Origin: Leuctra nigra
Lineage: Eukaryota > Arthropoda > Insecta > Plecoptera > Leuctridae
Length of the DNA: 64,000 bases
Reading direction: 5' to 3'
Assembly: GCA_934045905.1 (NCBI GenBank)
Contig: OW203764.1
Location: forward strand, 22,439,109-22,503,108
Both the position numbers and the translations under genes were made by a program. Shown here piece after piece: positions 47,655-60,971 of the stretch; the first letter of the stretch is position 1; the number at the start of each line of letters is the position of its first letter. Below the pieces are notes generated by a model. The model searched no databases. It had not been told where the DNA came from and saw only the letters and a list, made by a program, of their open reading frames with translations.

Positions 47655-47929
47655 GTTCCCTAGTATTCTCGAAACAGTTATAAAGTCGTAACTCAAATTT
47701 ATTATACCTATATATTATAACATATTATTATATTATAGGCTGGTCTTTCATGCCATGTTAATAATTATATTCCATCAGATTCAAATCAAAACTTATGGCG
47801 TGGTAACTACTTAGAGAATATTCATCCAGGTATGATGAAACATCCACGTTATAAAACAAACCGTCAACCATCAGATATCAACGCATCATCAGTCACACTC
47901 CCGATTCCATCCAGTCTCACATCATTATG

Positions 47930-48060
47930 ATTGCCCCAATGCGTGTCATTGCGCACCTGTTCCGTGCGTCGACGCGCAGGTGACGTGACGTCACAGAGGC
48001 ACGTCAATAAAAACACGCCGTCAGTCGAGACATCGCGAGGGCGCTGGAATCGTATTCCAG
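47930..48060. promoter_or_regulatory. CpG-rich block with CRE and paired E-boxes
   Basis: A full CRE, TGACGTCA, lies at 47986-47993, CACCTG at 47954-47959 and CAGGTG at 47977-47982. A TCAGTC initiator-like word lies at 48021-48026 on the plus strand. There is no TATA box at the expected place. Opposing 75- and 72-codon frames overlap here and are not recognisable, so the dependent gene is unknown. Confidence 0.35.
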
Positions 48061-51000
48061 AGCCTTCTCTATGGAACAGCAAACAGTGGCTGCTCGTTCA
48101 GGCCTACCTGTTGATAGCGAACTTGTTGCTAGAAGTAGAGGGAAATAAGCGCATGTAGCTGAGAATTAGATGTGTGGGGGATCTAGACGTCCATTAGTAT
48201 TGTTTACATTTTGTTTTGTTTGTTGCCTTGTTTATTTTGTTTAGCTTTGTACAGGTAAAAGCTTTAAAGAGATGATCACATGAGCTGTTTTACGATTTGC
48301 GAGTGATATCAATCATATTTGTATTAGTTTCAATTTTGAAGAAGGATCAATACGTTTTTGAACTTGGAATGTTGGTATAATCTGTTTTATGATAATTAAA
48401 CGTATTTTAAAGACATTCTGTCAAAAAGAATGCGAATGTTGGAACAAAGGTTCCAGTTCAAACAACCCTTGTGTGAGAATCAGAATTTTATACATTTAAC
48501 AAAGAAAGAGAGTAGAATTTTAATTAAATATAGTTTTGAGTTTCATATCCTGCAAAAGTTGTGAGGAAAATAAACTATTGTGTATTCTGTGAAGCGAATA
48601 TGTGTTCATATATCCGTACCTATGCCAAAACAGTCGTTCTCTTTGAAAATTTTCGAAACATGTATATTGACATCAAGCCTGGCCCATAACAGTTGCGTCA
48701 CGCTATACTAATTGTGTCACATTTTGATGAATTGATCATAGTTTGTTAAACTCGCCTCCCATGAAAGCATATAGGCACACGAGGCATTCTACATAGTTCC
48801 GATACCGTAGGTAATGGTACATATCCTGAACTATGTTTGTGTTACTTCGGTTGATTGTCAACATTATTAATTATTGATAATTTCTCTATAACACAGAACT
48901 ACAGCATTAAGTGGCAATTAAAATATCTGTACTTCGAGGCAGAAGGTGGGTTGTTAATTTCTGTGATTTTTCAGGAGATCTCTAATTTCGTCATCATATT
49001 ATTGGTGAAGGTTATAGAAAACTAGTTCTGGTGCATCATAAAATCAAATGCATTTGATGTAGGTATGCATTTTCAGAAAATGTAGGTATGGTGAAATGGA
49101 CTTACTTCTTCCGTCTTTTTGCATCTATTCAGGTTGATATGGAAATCAGAATTTAGGACTCAATTCATGAATTTCACTGTAGTTAGATGTATTTTTTCAC
49201 GTCAGAATTTTGCAATTTAGAGCTTATTTCCCATATTATATAATTCAAAATCGTCAAAAAGTGGACTTCCGGCCTTTTTTCTCTGAGGTTCAGACGTATT
49301 AAATTTCATTTTCGTTGATTTTGTTTTCGTAGATCTATCAAGTAGATCTATCAAGATCTATCAAGTAGTAATTATTATTTTAATTGATAATAAAGTACAG
49401 ATATAAGCATACCTATTAATATAAATACAAAAGGGCACGAAATGTCAATTTATTTTGATATTGATTGAGTTGATAGGATAATGGAAGTGCCTTACTTGCT
49501 TGCCCTCTATAGGCTCACTGTTTTCATGATTTCCTGCTTCTGTAATTAAGTTATGATTCCGTTCCAACAATGAAGGAGATAAATGTGTGCTTTGTGCTTC
49601 AACTGATAAAGTTCTGTTGGGCCAAGTTATGTAGGACACACTAAAACTTTACCAAATAACTATATACTGATAAAAGTGGGTATTATTTTCACAGAGAACA
49701 AAAATGTTTTATAACAAGAGAAGTCTTACTCATATACAAAAAAAACTTTTAGCAGTTTGTATTTTGTTGTTTGGTACAGTTTTTGAGCTGAATGTGGCCT
49801 CAGACGGTAAACTATAGTCGATAGTAGATAAACAACTCTTGTGAGAAATTAGCATTGACTCGACAATGTAGTCGATTGACTCGTGTATTCTCCCATAAGA
49901 TTTGTCGATCGACTGTCGACAATTGTATGATTTTGATGATCTGTCGAGTTCTTGACTGTTCCATCCCCTTCTTTGGCAGGGCGGATAGAAGTAAGTAGTA
50001 CATTAATCGTTCATCCCCAAACAATGGTTTAAATAATTCGAGTAGAGAGTCATAAACCTTACGCAAAAACAAAGCGTGGGACATGATTTATTTTCGTATT
50101 TCAAACAAGTAAACGGAAAAGTTGATAATAGATAGTGTATAAGTTTGCTCGCTTTTATATTTCAGTTTTGGAATAATATCGTAGAGCTCTCTCGTGTACA
50201 CATATGTGGTCACAACATTGTCTGAAAAAAAACTCTTGTGTCATGTTAAAAGTTAGTGTCCCCAGGGATTGTGAATCTATGAGAAAACCATACAGAATAA
50301 TGCCAATACGTTAAAGAGATTTAAACTTAGAAAATGTATCTGAAAGAACGAACCGTAAACGGCCATATTAAATCATACTTAATGTCAATTCATGAAAACA
50401 GCTGACATGCATAATTATTTTCAGATTGTCATCAATAATGAATATCAAATAAAAAAATATGGTTTCCTTATTATTATAATCTGAATTAACGTAATAAATA
50501 TTTAAAAATTTACTAAATTCATATTTTCAGACATAAGGTTATAATACACGTTCAAATATAATTTCGATGTAGCAGTTCAAAAAATTACTACTGAAATAAT
50601 GTAAACTACTTTATCAGAAGTTCGATCAAAGATGGATGTTATGACTCGCCCTTTGTGCTCTGTTTAGCTATGGAGGTAATCAATTTTCACTTTTTAATAT
50701 ATTATAAGGAGAAGAAATATTATAAATCGTTGTTTCATATCTAGGTTAAGTATATATGACGTGTTAAGAATGTCCCTCTTTCATATTATCATACATATTT
50801 CACGTTATAATTATCTTCATTGCATTTGTTTGATAATAAAACGACGTAAATTTAATAGGTTTCAGCACTTTGCTGACGTGATGGCAGTTTTTGTTTCGGA
50901 GAAATAAGTTTATGATTATTATATTCTTTGATAAAATTGCATTCTTAATATAAAGCAAGATGATGTATAGAGATTGGCAGCAAAATTCATCTAAGATAAA

Positions 51001-51849
51001 TTGGACTTTAGAGATAGGAAGGTTAATTCAATTTGAAAAAGGTTTTTCAATTTGAATGGTATTTGGGAAGGTCGCTTTAAGTCACATTTGGATGAAACTA
51101 AGAAAAACGAAGTTTATGTTGAAACAATATTGTATCTCCCACACACATTTTTGTATGTTGTATTTTATATTTATAGTATTTATAAACTGGCTTACTAAGC
51201 CAGTTACATTACAAATAATTTTTTTACCAACAGTACATTACCTATACACTTAATCGATATTTCAATTGCTTTTTTAAGATATTGTGGCAATATTTTCTAA
51301 AAACCAAGAGTACCTATATTCTGAATAAAAAATCACTGCAAAAATTACTTATAGCGTTCTTTCCCTTTACCCTCCATTTAATCTTTAATCCTTGATACAA
51401 CTTGAGAATCATGACCTAGTATATAAAGTAAACTAATAGTTAAACGTAAGAGAACAAAAGTAATACTAATAGGTAATACACTTAAATCAGCTGCACACAA
51501 CTAACTTTTCTCTCATGTCATCTGTTTTAGATGGAACTCAGCTTGAACTTTCAACTTATTTATCTCTGTCAAAGTTAGGACGAGAAGCGATGCTTTTATC
51601 AAGACAGATTAATAATCAGGTGCATTCTGAAATTGCAATGCAATTTATTGCAGGAACGCAGTCATGAGCAATATACACTGAAATTATTGTAACACCAAGT
51701 TGGTTGCAATAGAGAGGAACATTCCTAGCAGTAATAATTGAGTTGTAGGTTACTTCATGGGGATGCGACTAAACTTCCATTTGAAAATCAGTGGCGTGCA
51801 GTCAACACGGTTTACATTATGTAAAACATGGCATTTAAATACAATAGGC
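48061..51849. other. Long AT-rich intergenic stretch
   Basis: The 90-codon minus frame at 49812-50084 has a plausible amino-acid mix (starts MSHALFLRKVYDSLLELF) but no family I can name. GATCTATCAAG words repeat at 49330-49365. Nothing else was recognised in 3.8 kb. Confidence 0.5.
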
Positions 51850-52075
51850 AAATGCTCCCTGTTTAACGTGTTGATAAGCGAGCATTTGTATTGTATGCAA
51901 ATTAATATGAAGCGTGACGGTTGTAGCTCTATAGGCCTTGTAAATAGCTGTGAAGACAAACACATGGACACAATTTCAGATCGATTGGTTGATTGATGTG
52001 ATTGAAAAATACGAACGAACGAACGAACGAACGAACGAACGAACGAACAAAAAACAAACAAGCAAACAAATAAAT
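51850..52075 (+). repeat. Modular dispersed repeat, copy 3 (short), with ACGA microsatellite
   Basis: GTTTAACGTGTTGATAAGCG followed by AGCA (51861-51885) is the end motif of copies 1 and 2. A phrase unit caatttcagatcgattggtt follows at 51971, and the repeat closes with (ACGA)n at 52011-52047 and AAAC repeats. Most of the interior is missing. Confidence 0.65.
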
Positions 52076-52929
52076 AAGAACATACATTAGAGAAAGTGTT
52101 GTAAGAGTACCGTATTCTGTGATTGGTACCGTAGTAACGCTTGGTGACTGGTACGCAAACCTAAAGACATCAATTTTATTTTATTTTATTCATTTTAATT
52201 TGTATTTATTATTGATTTATTTTTAATATATATTTAATATTTGTATTCTATTTGATAATAATCTTATTTTCTTTAACACCACCAATTCATAAAATTCAAA
52301 TTTCCCTGAGGGCATTCATTAGGTTGGCACGTTGGACAGGTCAGATTTATACTTTTTAATGCAGGTTCATGGGTTCATGTTCAGGGTTCAGTTTCAGTTT
52401 TATATGCAGGTAAATGCAGATTCAGGTCCATCGTTGCATTTAGAACGTAAGAAGTTAGAAGTAAGAAGTAAAAGAAATTGAAGACAACATAATTTTGTTA
52501 ATAAAAGTCGTTGTATTAAAGTTTAAAAGCTATACTATTTTTAAAATGGAAACATTTGAGTGTTTGGTTTTGGCTTGATAATAAAATCATATTCTTAATG
52601 TAGGTTACATACCTATTAGCTCTTATGATATTTAAACTTCAAAAACAAAAAAGCATAATGCGCTCAACAAAAGTGTTTTACTATCTCAGCAGTATGATAT
52701 TTAACTCAAATAAAAATATAAGGACATAGTAATCTTAGAATGAGTCAAATTTACCCCATTGCATGTGTCAGGATCGGAAGACGTTGAAAGGATATGTGTA
52801 AGACGTTGACAAATGAAAGTTCAAATCGGCCTTCAGGTATAACGCTGTTATATTTATATAGATTTATCTACGTTTCTTCTAGCTAGTTGCTAAATATATA
52901 ATTCAGCAAGAATTGACAGCAACGCATCT
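52076..52929. other. AT-rich stretch
   Basis: Short-word patches only: GGTTCA-type at 52365-52430 and AGAAGTA-type at 52447-52480. Confidence 0.55.
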
Positions 52930-53175
52930 ATAAACGACAGAGCGCCGTTGAATATAAGAACGACGCCGTCACGATTCTCTCGGGAGAAGTGACGTCAAGT
53001 CAGTGAAGAGTGACGCCCAGCGTCGATTCGATGAAGATGGGCAATCAGCAGCCTTAAGGCTCGCTCTGAGTCCATATATCATTCAGCGTCGTCGGCGTCG
53101 GCGTCGGCGGCGTCCAAGACTCGGCGTCGCGCACGACTACAAGTCGGCGAGACTTGCAAGTACTGCAGGATTGTC
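52930..53175. other. CpG-rich island with GTCGGC repeat
   Basis: About 245 bases dense in CG, with a short GTCGGC array at 53089-53115. The 60-codon plus frame reads nine or more arginines from this array and looks like a by-product. A promoter or noncoding first exon is possible on either strand; no donor is convincing. Confidence 0.3.
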
Positions 53176-53499
53176 CTGGAGATAAAACATTTTCAACTTG
53201 ATGCTGTTTTATTTTTAAACTTCTTATTCTCGTGACGTTTGTTTATTTGTTTGGATATCTTGGAAATAATGACAGCAGATTGTTCTCTTACTAGAGTAAT
53301 ATCTAAGGTAGAAAAGTTTGAATCGGAAGCCGTGACAAAGAGCTCTACACTTTATTCTAGCAAGGGATTTTATTTAACATTTTTTGGTTGTAAATGAGCT
53401 TTTATTTTAATTCGTCATATAAAAGTTAAGGAAATAGAATGCATAAAATGTTCTGTAGTTGATCGGCATACTCCATATAATATTATTCTACATTATTAT

Positions 53500-53925
53500 C
53501 ATCAACGCAGTGTTGCAAGTGTTGTGCAAGTAACGTTTCTTCGGCAGTTGTGACTTCTTCGCCGTCATTCCGTGTTACTATCTCATGTGAGATCCCGCCA
53601 GCCAACCGAGCGAGATCCCGGCGAGAAATTGAGTTAGTTAGAGCACGAGTGAACGCCTATTTCTCATGAATATCTTTATGTTAATACGCGAGTATTACAA
53701 CAAGCGTAGCTTATATTATGTTCGTGCGTGAAGAGTGAGAGATGAGAGAGAAAGAGTCAGGATGGAGCAGGAAATCGGGAATCGTTAAAAGAACGTCGGG
53801 ACCGGCGCCTCCACCGATAACAAGTTCATTTGAGCAAACCGGGACCGAGAACACGTCCCGGAATTGACCAATGTAGGTGGGCGTTGCCTTTTGAAAGACA
53901 AAAGTATTACCATGGCAACTCCAGA
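53500..53925. promoter_or_regulatory. CpG-richer block with CCAAT and X-box-like site
   Basis: ATTACCATGGCAAC at 53906-53919 differs from the ideal X-box palindrome at its first base only. A CCAAT word lies 40 bases upstream (53866-53870) within CG-richer DNA. No coding exon is recognised next to it. Confidence 0.3.
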
Positions 53926-56900
53926 ATTCTTAGAAAATAACAATTTTTCATTCAAACAAATGAAATTCAGAAAGATCAAAGAAATAGCTAACAGGTGCTA
54001 ATCTAGTTTAATTTATCACTTGAAATAGTACAATCAATATATTTAAACTCATATAAATCATGTTTGATGATATGCTGGACAATTATTACAGTGGTACAAC
54101 GAAACAAATTATATTTTGCCAGGTATGTTGCCAAAGCGTTTTACTTTTTAATGGCGTCTGTCACTGGATAGTTTCGTCAACTTAAAAAGGTCCTTCCTCT
54201 CTTATGAGAAGTTAATAAGGACTAAACAATATTCAAGTAGATAGCTTAAAGCAATACTCTTATATTAACGGCAATTTGTTGATTCTAAAACTGTTAAATT
54301 CTGTTCGAATTCAACATTATTCTAATAATATCATTTGTACAATTTGTTGTGTATATAAGCTCTTTGGTTGTGACCAAACATTGACTTTTGTTTTATGACG
54401 TCGTAGTTTGGTCAGATCTACATTGGTCAATTGAAAGAGGAAAGTTGAAGTTGTCGTTCTTTTAAACATTTTATGCATTCGCTTTTGATTTATGTATTGT
54501 TCGCTAGAAGAATAAATTTGCTTGAAATCATAGAAATTGCTTATATTTTATTAATCCAACTTTTGTGGTAGTTAATAACAACTTGCGTTTTATAAAGGTA
54601 CTTACCTATAGAGAGAGATATTATGAAGATAAATATATTATACAACTTGATTCTAAACGTATATAGAATGCTGACATACATATGCTATTGCCTCAAACAC
54701 TTCCTAATTTTTAAACAATAACCACAATCGAAAGAAAATAAACATAGTTGAAACTGTTGAAACCAAAGTGTTATATGTAAAAAACCGCCTGATCCAGAAT
54801 CTATTAAAAGTTTGTATCGATAAGGATGAAGAGAACTAATAATAAATAAGGACCTAGGGTTGTCGATATTTTACTAAATTCACAAACTTGGTTTCAAAAC
54901 TTACTATTCTGTCCCTGCCACTCACTCAATATTTAAATTATTGATAACGAATTGAGGAACACCTATTTACAGATTGAAAAGCCCAAAAGAAAAAATGATG
55001 TTTAAATATTTAATTGTCTTGAAAGCGACTAATTTCTCCCCTGATGGGCAACGAAAAACTTCTTATATAAGACAGGCTATTGGTGGAAAGATGGAAAGAA
55101 GGTAAAAGAAAAATGTTCCGCCTCGACAGGAAGACAGCCGAGTAGGATTATTGTTGTCAAGTTGTCTGTAGAAAGATTCGTTCTTGACGGATGAGCACAA
55201 GGCTTATTCGCGTCACAAAGTATTTATGCTTCCCTGACAGAACATTCAATTTGAAGACTTCGATTCGATTTACTAATCATATGAACGAAATTGTTTGGAA
55301 ATATTATATAGGAAATCATTGGAGCAAAGCTCGAAGAAACAAGCCCTCAAACATATTGCAATTGAGTTTGATTTGATTGAAAGTTGAATCAAATGGCATT
55401 TGATTGAATTGAACGGCTGTCTTGGTATCAAATGCTGGATTTAGGTAATTCCATTTTTTCTGAGAAAAGGTTCTACTCAATTTACAGGACGCGTCACAAG
55501 GAACGGGCGGAGAAATCCTATTTTAGGTGATATAAATTTTTGATGAAGAATTGTGAGCCGGGTATAGATCATTGAGAAGACGGACACATCTATATTCTGA
55601 CAATCGAGAACATTATTGAATATAACAGGTATGATCGGACGCATTGACAGAGTCTAAAATGAAAGATACAAAAAATTGTGGAGAAAAACGTAAAATATTT
55701 TCTAGATTGTTTTTCCAATTTTATGAAATACCGGTTCTCTCAATTGCTAATGTTAAAAAGCGGAATAAGTATTGTTATTACTTCATTAATAAAGGGGACA
55801 CATTATATTTTGGGGAAAACTATATAACTTCGCTAGAGGAAGAGACAGTCCGTACATAAGTCCGTACATTTTCCGTAATCAATTAACAATTACACTTTGT
55901 ATTGAACATTTGTATTGAATATAAAATAGTTGTGTCGTAGTTGAGTTCAAATGCTGATATCCTTTTAATTAGTGTAGTCAGCTAGGTTAATTTATTCACG
56001 AAATGTTGTACCTTTAAGGTTAGTGTTTGTTGACTTTTTTCATTCTTGAAGTATAGAGAAATCGCAACGAACGCATCATATAGGTATTATTTCAGGCTGC
56101 ACTCAATTTTGATGACAAAATAATTACTAAAAGCTATTGAAAATTGAACACATATGCAAGAGCAAATCACTGAGCAGCTTGATGAATCATTAAACTATGA
56201 ACTCTCAATTTAATTAAATTAATACATTATGAAGCACACAAACATGTTCAAAATATGTAAATATATTCTGTTAATGGAAAACGCTATTTCAATATCAAGT
56301 GAAATATACAAAAATATTGTTTCGCATGCGTGAAAGATTGAAGATTTATTTATCATCTGCCCAACGTTTCATTCCTATAAATCCTTCCGACACTCCTGGG
56401 GAACGGCGACAAGAAGATCGCAACATTTTGGCGGTAGTTTTATATTTACGATAAATATATTCCCTCGGGATTTTCAGGACGGGATTTTCTATAAAAAGAA
56501 GCCCGAAATCTCTCTTTTCCAACAGATGTTGAAGTTAAGCTGGATAGAAACATAATGCACGGGAATAACTTCTAATTTCCATAAAAATACTCTCTCGAGC
56601 GAACAAATAAAGAAGTCATCTGATAGATTTTAATGGTATTTGCATGCAAACGTCTTTGCGATGTCACTGGCGAGCATCGAACCAAGGACTGATCTGGGGA
56701 GACATATCAACGATTTGTGTATTTGAATCAAGATCGTTCTATATACTAAAACCGACGTCATCTAGAATGACGTAATTTATTTTCTTTACATATCTAAATT
56801 ACTAGTTCTCTCGATGATAGAATGAGGGATGAGTGTTCGTCGAACCTCCCCCGGCGACTCGTGGGTGTTTTGAGAGGAAGCGAGAAGTCAAAATGCGTCA

Positions 56901-57859
56901 CGCGTATGTCCTGGAGAAAGAGAGAGAGGGTTCGAACCCACGCCTGCCCACGTTCATTATTCCTACCTTCATTAGCAATATGATGCGAGTGCTACTCACC
57001 GTGAAGGTAAATCACGTGTATGGATATTAATTAATTATTGATTTTTATCTAACAGATATCAAAGCGAAAATTTAAGTTCTCATCTCAATTTGTTTGTAAT
57101 TGAAGTTTAGCGAAATATCATCTAATATAAATACGAATACTTTCTTAAATCAGAGTTACTGTGTTCAATCTTTGGTGCCATCTATCAGCAGAATCGTCTC
57201 AATATCGACTGAGTAGAAGAGAAGGTTGAGTTACACAAGTAGCGACATCTTTCAGTAGCAGAAGCAGATTGTTGTCAAGACAATAGCTAGATGGCGCCAC
57301 ATGTATTGGCGTCGCGACTTCTTTACCGACGGAGGACGCTGGTTAGTAACTGCGTCTCCCGATAGGGTGCCTCACCGATGCAAAAGCTCTCCAAGAAAGC
57401 TCAGGCTGGAATAATGACCGACTTTCGGACTGAGGTTACTTCGTAGTGTTTCTCAGTCGAAAGGCAAATTCTGATCACCTTCTTTCCCTCATTCACCCTT
57501 TATTATTCTCCCAATCATTCTCATAATCTTCAAAACAATCGTGAAATTACGTACAGTCCACTAACACACAGTACATCTAAGTACATTTGTTCAGTCACAC
57601 TGCATAGGTAAAAACAAAAAATACACTATGTCTGACAGTGCTCATAACTTAAGTAAAGAGTGACATTGACATATTAATACACTGATTAATGTTCTATTCA
57701 ATATCAACCCTACTTATATCGTAAAAATTCGAAAAACCAATAGGTATTACCTTAAAATTTGTTTCACTTTGTCATGTCAGCACCTTTGTCTATCTAAATA
57801 TAGGTTCATATTAACGTTAGTGGTGCAATTGTGAACGAGCCTTGCTCAAATCTGTTAAA
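53926..57859. other. Long AT-rich stretch with a CG-richer patch
   Basis: A CG-richer patch lies at 57290-57430. TGGTGCCATCTAT (57175) and its imperfect inverse CTAGATGGCGCCA (57283-57300 region) could be the ends of a degraded 120-base element. Short frames at 55191, 55644 and 56833 are unsupported. A B-box-like GGTTCGAACCC at 56929 has no matching A box. Confidence 0.45.
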
Positions 57860-57990
57860 ACCGGGATAACGTGTTGATAAGCAAGCACCAAGCAAGCAGC
57901 AAGCTCCCCCCCCCCCCCCCCCCCCCACCCGTCACAATAGTAAACAGAAATATGAGCCAAAAGAGTCAAAAGACGAGGCTCGTTTTCAAA
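57860..57990 (+). repeat. Modular dispersed repeat, copy 4 (short), with C21 tract
   Basis: ATAACGTGTTGATAAGCAAG (57869) and GAGCCAAAAGAGTCAAAAGA (57954) are the two end motifs of the family, brought together around a C run of 21 bases at 57906-57926. Confidence 0.65.
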
Positions 57991-58678
57991 TATTCAACGC
58001 GAGTCACTAATAATACCTAAATATCACTTTTAAATGATTAATAAAATGTAGTTTTACCACAATTTAATTTGCAAATCCTGTACATGTTACATCATATCAT
58101 GTACATCATTTACATCATGTATCATAAATAATACGTAAGTTCAGCTCTTCCTGATAGTAAGTGGTGACCAGCATTACGAGAGTGTCTTGAATTTAAACAA
58201 TAATCACTTGAAGGTCAGGAAATAAATAGTTTAAATCAAAGTTCAGTTCGAGAAGATTAGTTCGTGATATGAAAAGTAAAACGATAAATAAGTGCAAGTA
58301 AATTGCACGTCACTTTCAAAAAATCGTTAAAATTAGTAAGAATTATCCAATTACGATACAACTTTTTTGTGTCTGAGAGGCGTGCATTCTATGAAGATAA
58401 TGGGTCTATTTTATAGTAGTCTGTATGAATGGAATGAACCATTTACTTAGCCTACATATTGCAATCGTCTGTAAGACATGTTGCTGAAATCAGTTGCACG
58501 CTTCTGAATGAAATTGCATTCATTCGTAAAAATAAAATGTTGAAGACGAGAGAAGCAAGTCACATTGTAATTTTGGAAAGTAATTTGAGTGTTTCTTTTC
58601 GGCAATTTGTAGGCAAACGGTTGAGCTATAAATCATTTTCATTTTTCAAGCAATAAGAGGATTTATCGAATATACAAG
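57991..58678. other. AT-rich intergenic stretch
   Basis: No feature was recognised; the short frame at 58459 is unsupported. Confidence 0.55.
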
Positions 58679-58847
58679 TTCAGAAAATATCTGGGTGGCT
58701 CTGGTTTCTAAATAAATTAACATGCAGTTTGGTTTTCCAGAAATCTATTGATGTTTTACAACAATAGGTCACAACAAAAATACACACCTGGAAAATCTTA
58801 CTGCATGTATTTCATTAGAATCCAGAGCCATCCAGATAATTTCTGAA
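58679..58847. mobile_element. MITE-like element, family F1
   Basis: TTCAGAAAATATCTGGGTGG at the left is inverted at the right (CCATCCAGATAATTTCTGAA). The arm match runs about 60 bases, through CATGCAG, with scattered changes. Related to 8764-8926. Confidence 0.85.
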
Positions 58848-59022
58848 TTGGTCTATTGAGATATTTTATTTTAATGGTTTAATATGGTCGGGAAAACGTA
58901 AAAATAGAAGTGAGGGCAAAACTTGTCAAAAAGAATTACTATTGTTCATGAAATTATGCAAATTATTGGATCACTAATTTCCTATAATATAGGATAATAT
59001 AGGATAATAATCCTTAAATATA

Positions 59023-59073
59023 AAGTCATGGTCAACTAACGTTACATATTATATCGTTAGTTGACCTTGACTT
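59023..59073. repeat. Short hairpin with 19-base arms
   Basis: AAGTCATGGTCAACTAACG (59023-59041) is inverted at 59055-59073 with one mismatch, around a 13-base loop. Confidence 0.85.
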
Positions 59074-59127
59074 AGTAAACCATTTAATGCATAAAGTACA
59101 TCACTACCTATATCTATTGCTAGGTAA

Positions 59128-59161
59128 TCTCATGAAATTTAAAGCTTGAAATTTCATGAGA
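59128..59161. repeat. Near-perfect palindrome
   Basis: TCTCATGAAATTT and its inverse, around an AAAGCTTG centre. Confidence 0.9.
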
Positions 59162-59901
59162 AATTTAGGACTTTAGCATCTATATCGTTACATTTTGATG
59201 TGTCTGCAAAATAAACAAATACTGTTAGCGTCACTCCATTTCTTTTTATTCACAAAGAGACATGTTAAGAAGAAAAAAACGTGGTTTTAGTGTTTTATTA
59301 TCCGTCTACTCCCAAGTTTTAGTAATAGCAAATTATTACACTAAACTTCTTATTTCTTTACTAATCACATCGTGGTATGATATTAAATATGAACAATTTA
59401 ATGTGAATGGGGGAAGTACTTTAGATTAATGAGGACATTGAGATAATTACAAGGAGATTAATACGTAATTAAGAAGTTCTGGGATTCTCAAATAAGCAAT
59501 AAAGGTCAACCCTGATTTACATACTGAGCTCGAATCAAGTATGAATTATTAATAAACACAGTTTCCAGTAAAAGGCAAATGGGTTCAGCTAACTACTATC
59601 TTATGCAATAATTATGATAGACCGATCAGTAAGTTAATTCGTATCCATAATGACCATTGCGCAATACTGAACTTAATGCAAACAGCATTAGATGCCTTTG
59701 TTAAATATAACATCAACTTTTCCGACGTAAAATCCGAATAGGCAGTCTCAATTATGATGATAAATAATTTCTTTGGCACACAAGTGGGGTCAGTTTTCAA
59801 AGTTTTAATGATTAGCAATCCTACAAAACTGAACTACGCCAGTTGCTCCAAGATCTTTGAACAAATCGCATCGAAATTGCCAACTAATTGGAGTACGTAC
59901 A
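59162..59901. other. Upstream flank of the odorant receptor
   Basis: AT-rich. Promoter elements are not recognisable. A TTG-initiated extension from 59857 is in frame with the receptor but has no ATG, so it is probably 5' untranslated. Confidence 0.5.
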
Positions 59902-60971
59902 ATGAAAACAAACGAATATTCTCGTAAGAAGTCACCCGTCATTCAGCCGTCAAAATGTCTCGATCTGAACATCAAACTGCTGGTCTACCTCGGTCTTTGG
60001 CCCTGGAACAACGACAACTCCGACACGATCTCTCACATACGCTATTATCTCCCACGCTTCTGCCTCTGTTCGGCGTCGACTCTCGCCATCTTCCAGTTCA
60101 TCGACTTCACCGACGGCGAAGGTAAAATGGCACACCTCACTGAGAACATCTACGTCACACTCATCATCGTCATGACAATCATCCGAGTCAGTACGATTCT
60201 CTTCAAAGACAAAGATGTCATCAAGTTGGTTCGAACACTCGAAGATCTTAGTTCAGTTGAGAATCTCTTCGATGAAGACATGGTCAACATCTATGAGAAA
60301 TACCAACGCTATGCTCAATTACTGACTAAAGGCTTCTTTGGTATGTGCCTTGTTACTGGTTTGAATTACTCTATATCACCTTTAACGAAGCATGAGGACT
60401 ATCCTTTGCCTCATAGATCGTATTTCCCGTATGATTATACACTTCGACCGTACTATGAGCTCTCTTACGCTTGGCTTGCCGTAGAGTCCATGCTGGCGGG
60501 CATCATGATTGGGTCCTGTGACACATTCTTTGTTTCACTGATGATAAACGCCACTGGGCAATACAAATTACTACATCACAAGTTAGAACATATTCGTGAG
60601 TATGCAGCAAAAAGGATGGAATACAAGTTCGCAGTGAAGAGGTTCGAGAGAAATATGGGGGGAGGGTTAAGTGACATGCCCCCGGAACAACTTGACAATC
60701 TACGATTATTAAAATCTCTGAGTCAGGAAGGAGCTGGAAAGTCTCGTATGGAGAATTCTAAAATAGATGTTGAGAATTTCGGTGATACGTTACCAAAGCA
60801 ACGTCAAAACATGAAGACCAAGATGAATGGGGCAAATATGAAAAAGACAGTGGTTGGCGAAAGGGCTCCGAAACTAGTAGAGGATTTCCTTGTATTAAAC
60901 GAAGACGCGTTCAATGTTGAAATGGATCTTTTAGTAGGGAATTGCGTCAGACAACACCAGCTATTACTAAA
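59902..60971 (+). CDS. Insect odorant receptor (7tm_6), exon 1
   Basis: Codes for residues 1-356 and two bases of codon 357 of an insect odorant receptor. These are inverted seven-helix ligand-gated channels that work with Orco in olfactory neurons. Helices seen: about 47-70, 82-101, 141-160 and 186-216. The N-terminal LLVYLGLWPW, the YLPRFCLC start of helix 1 and the loop-end NCVRQHQLLLK are characteristic. The first ATG in frame is 59902. Exon 1 ends AA|GTAAGT at 60971/60972 and joins exon 2 in phase 2. The loop between helices 4 and 5 runs from about residue 217 to 360, far longer than usual; it contains a methionine- and lysine-rich stretch (about residues 280-320) such as GKSRMENSKIDVENFGD. 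It is not Orco, whose N-terminus is different. Codons are GC-richer than the flanks. The frame is intact with no stop. Confidence 0.9.

Noticed and set aside
56925..56945. tRNA or SINE B box (GGTTCGAACCC)
   Set aside because: No A box at the right distance and no cloverleaf.
59857..59901. Upstream extension of the odorant receptor
   Set aside because: The extension has only a TTG at its start; the first ATG is at 59902.
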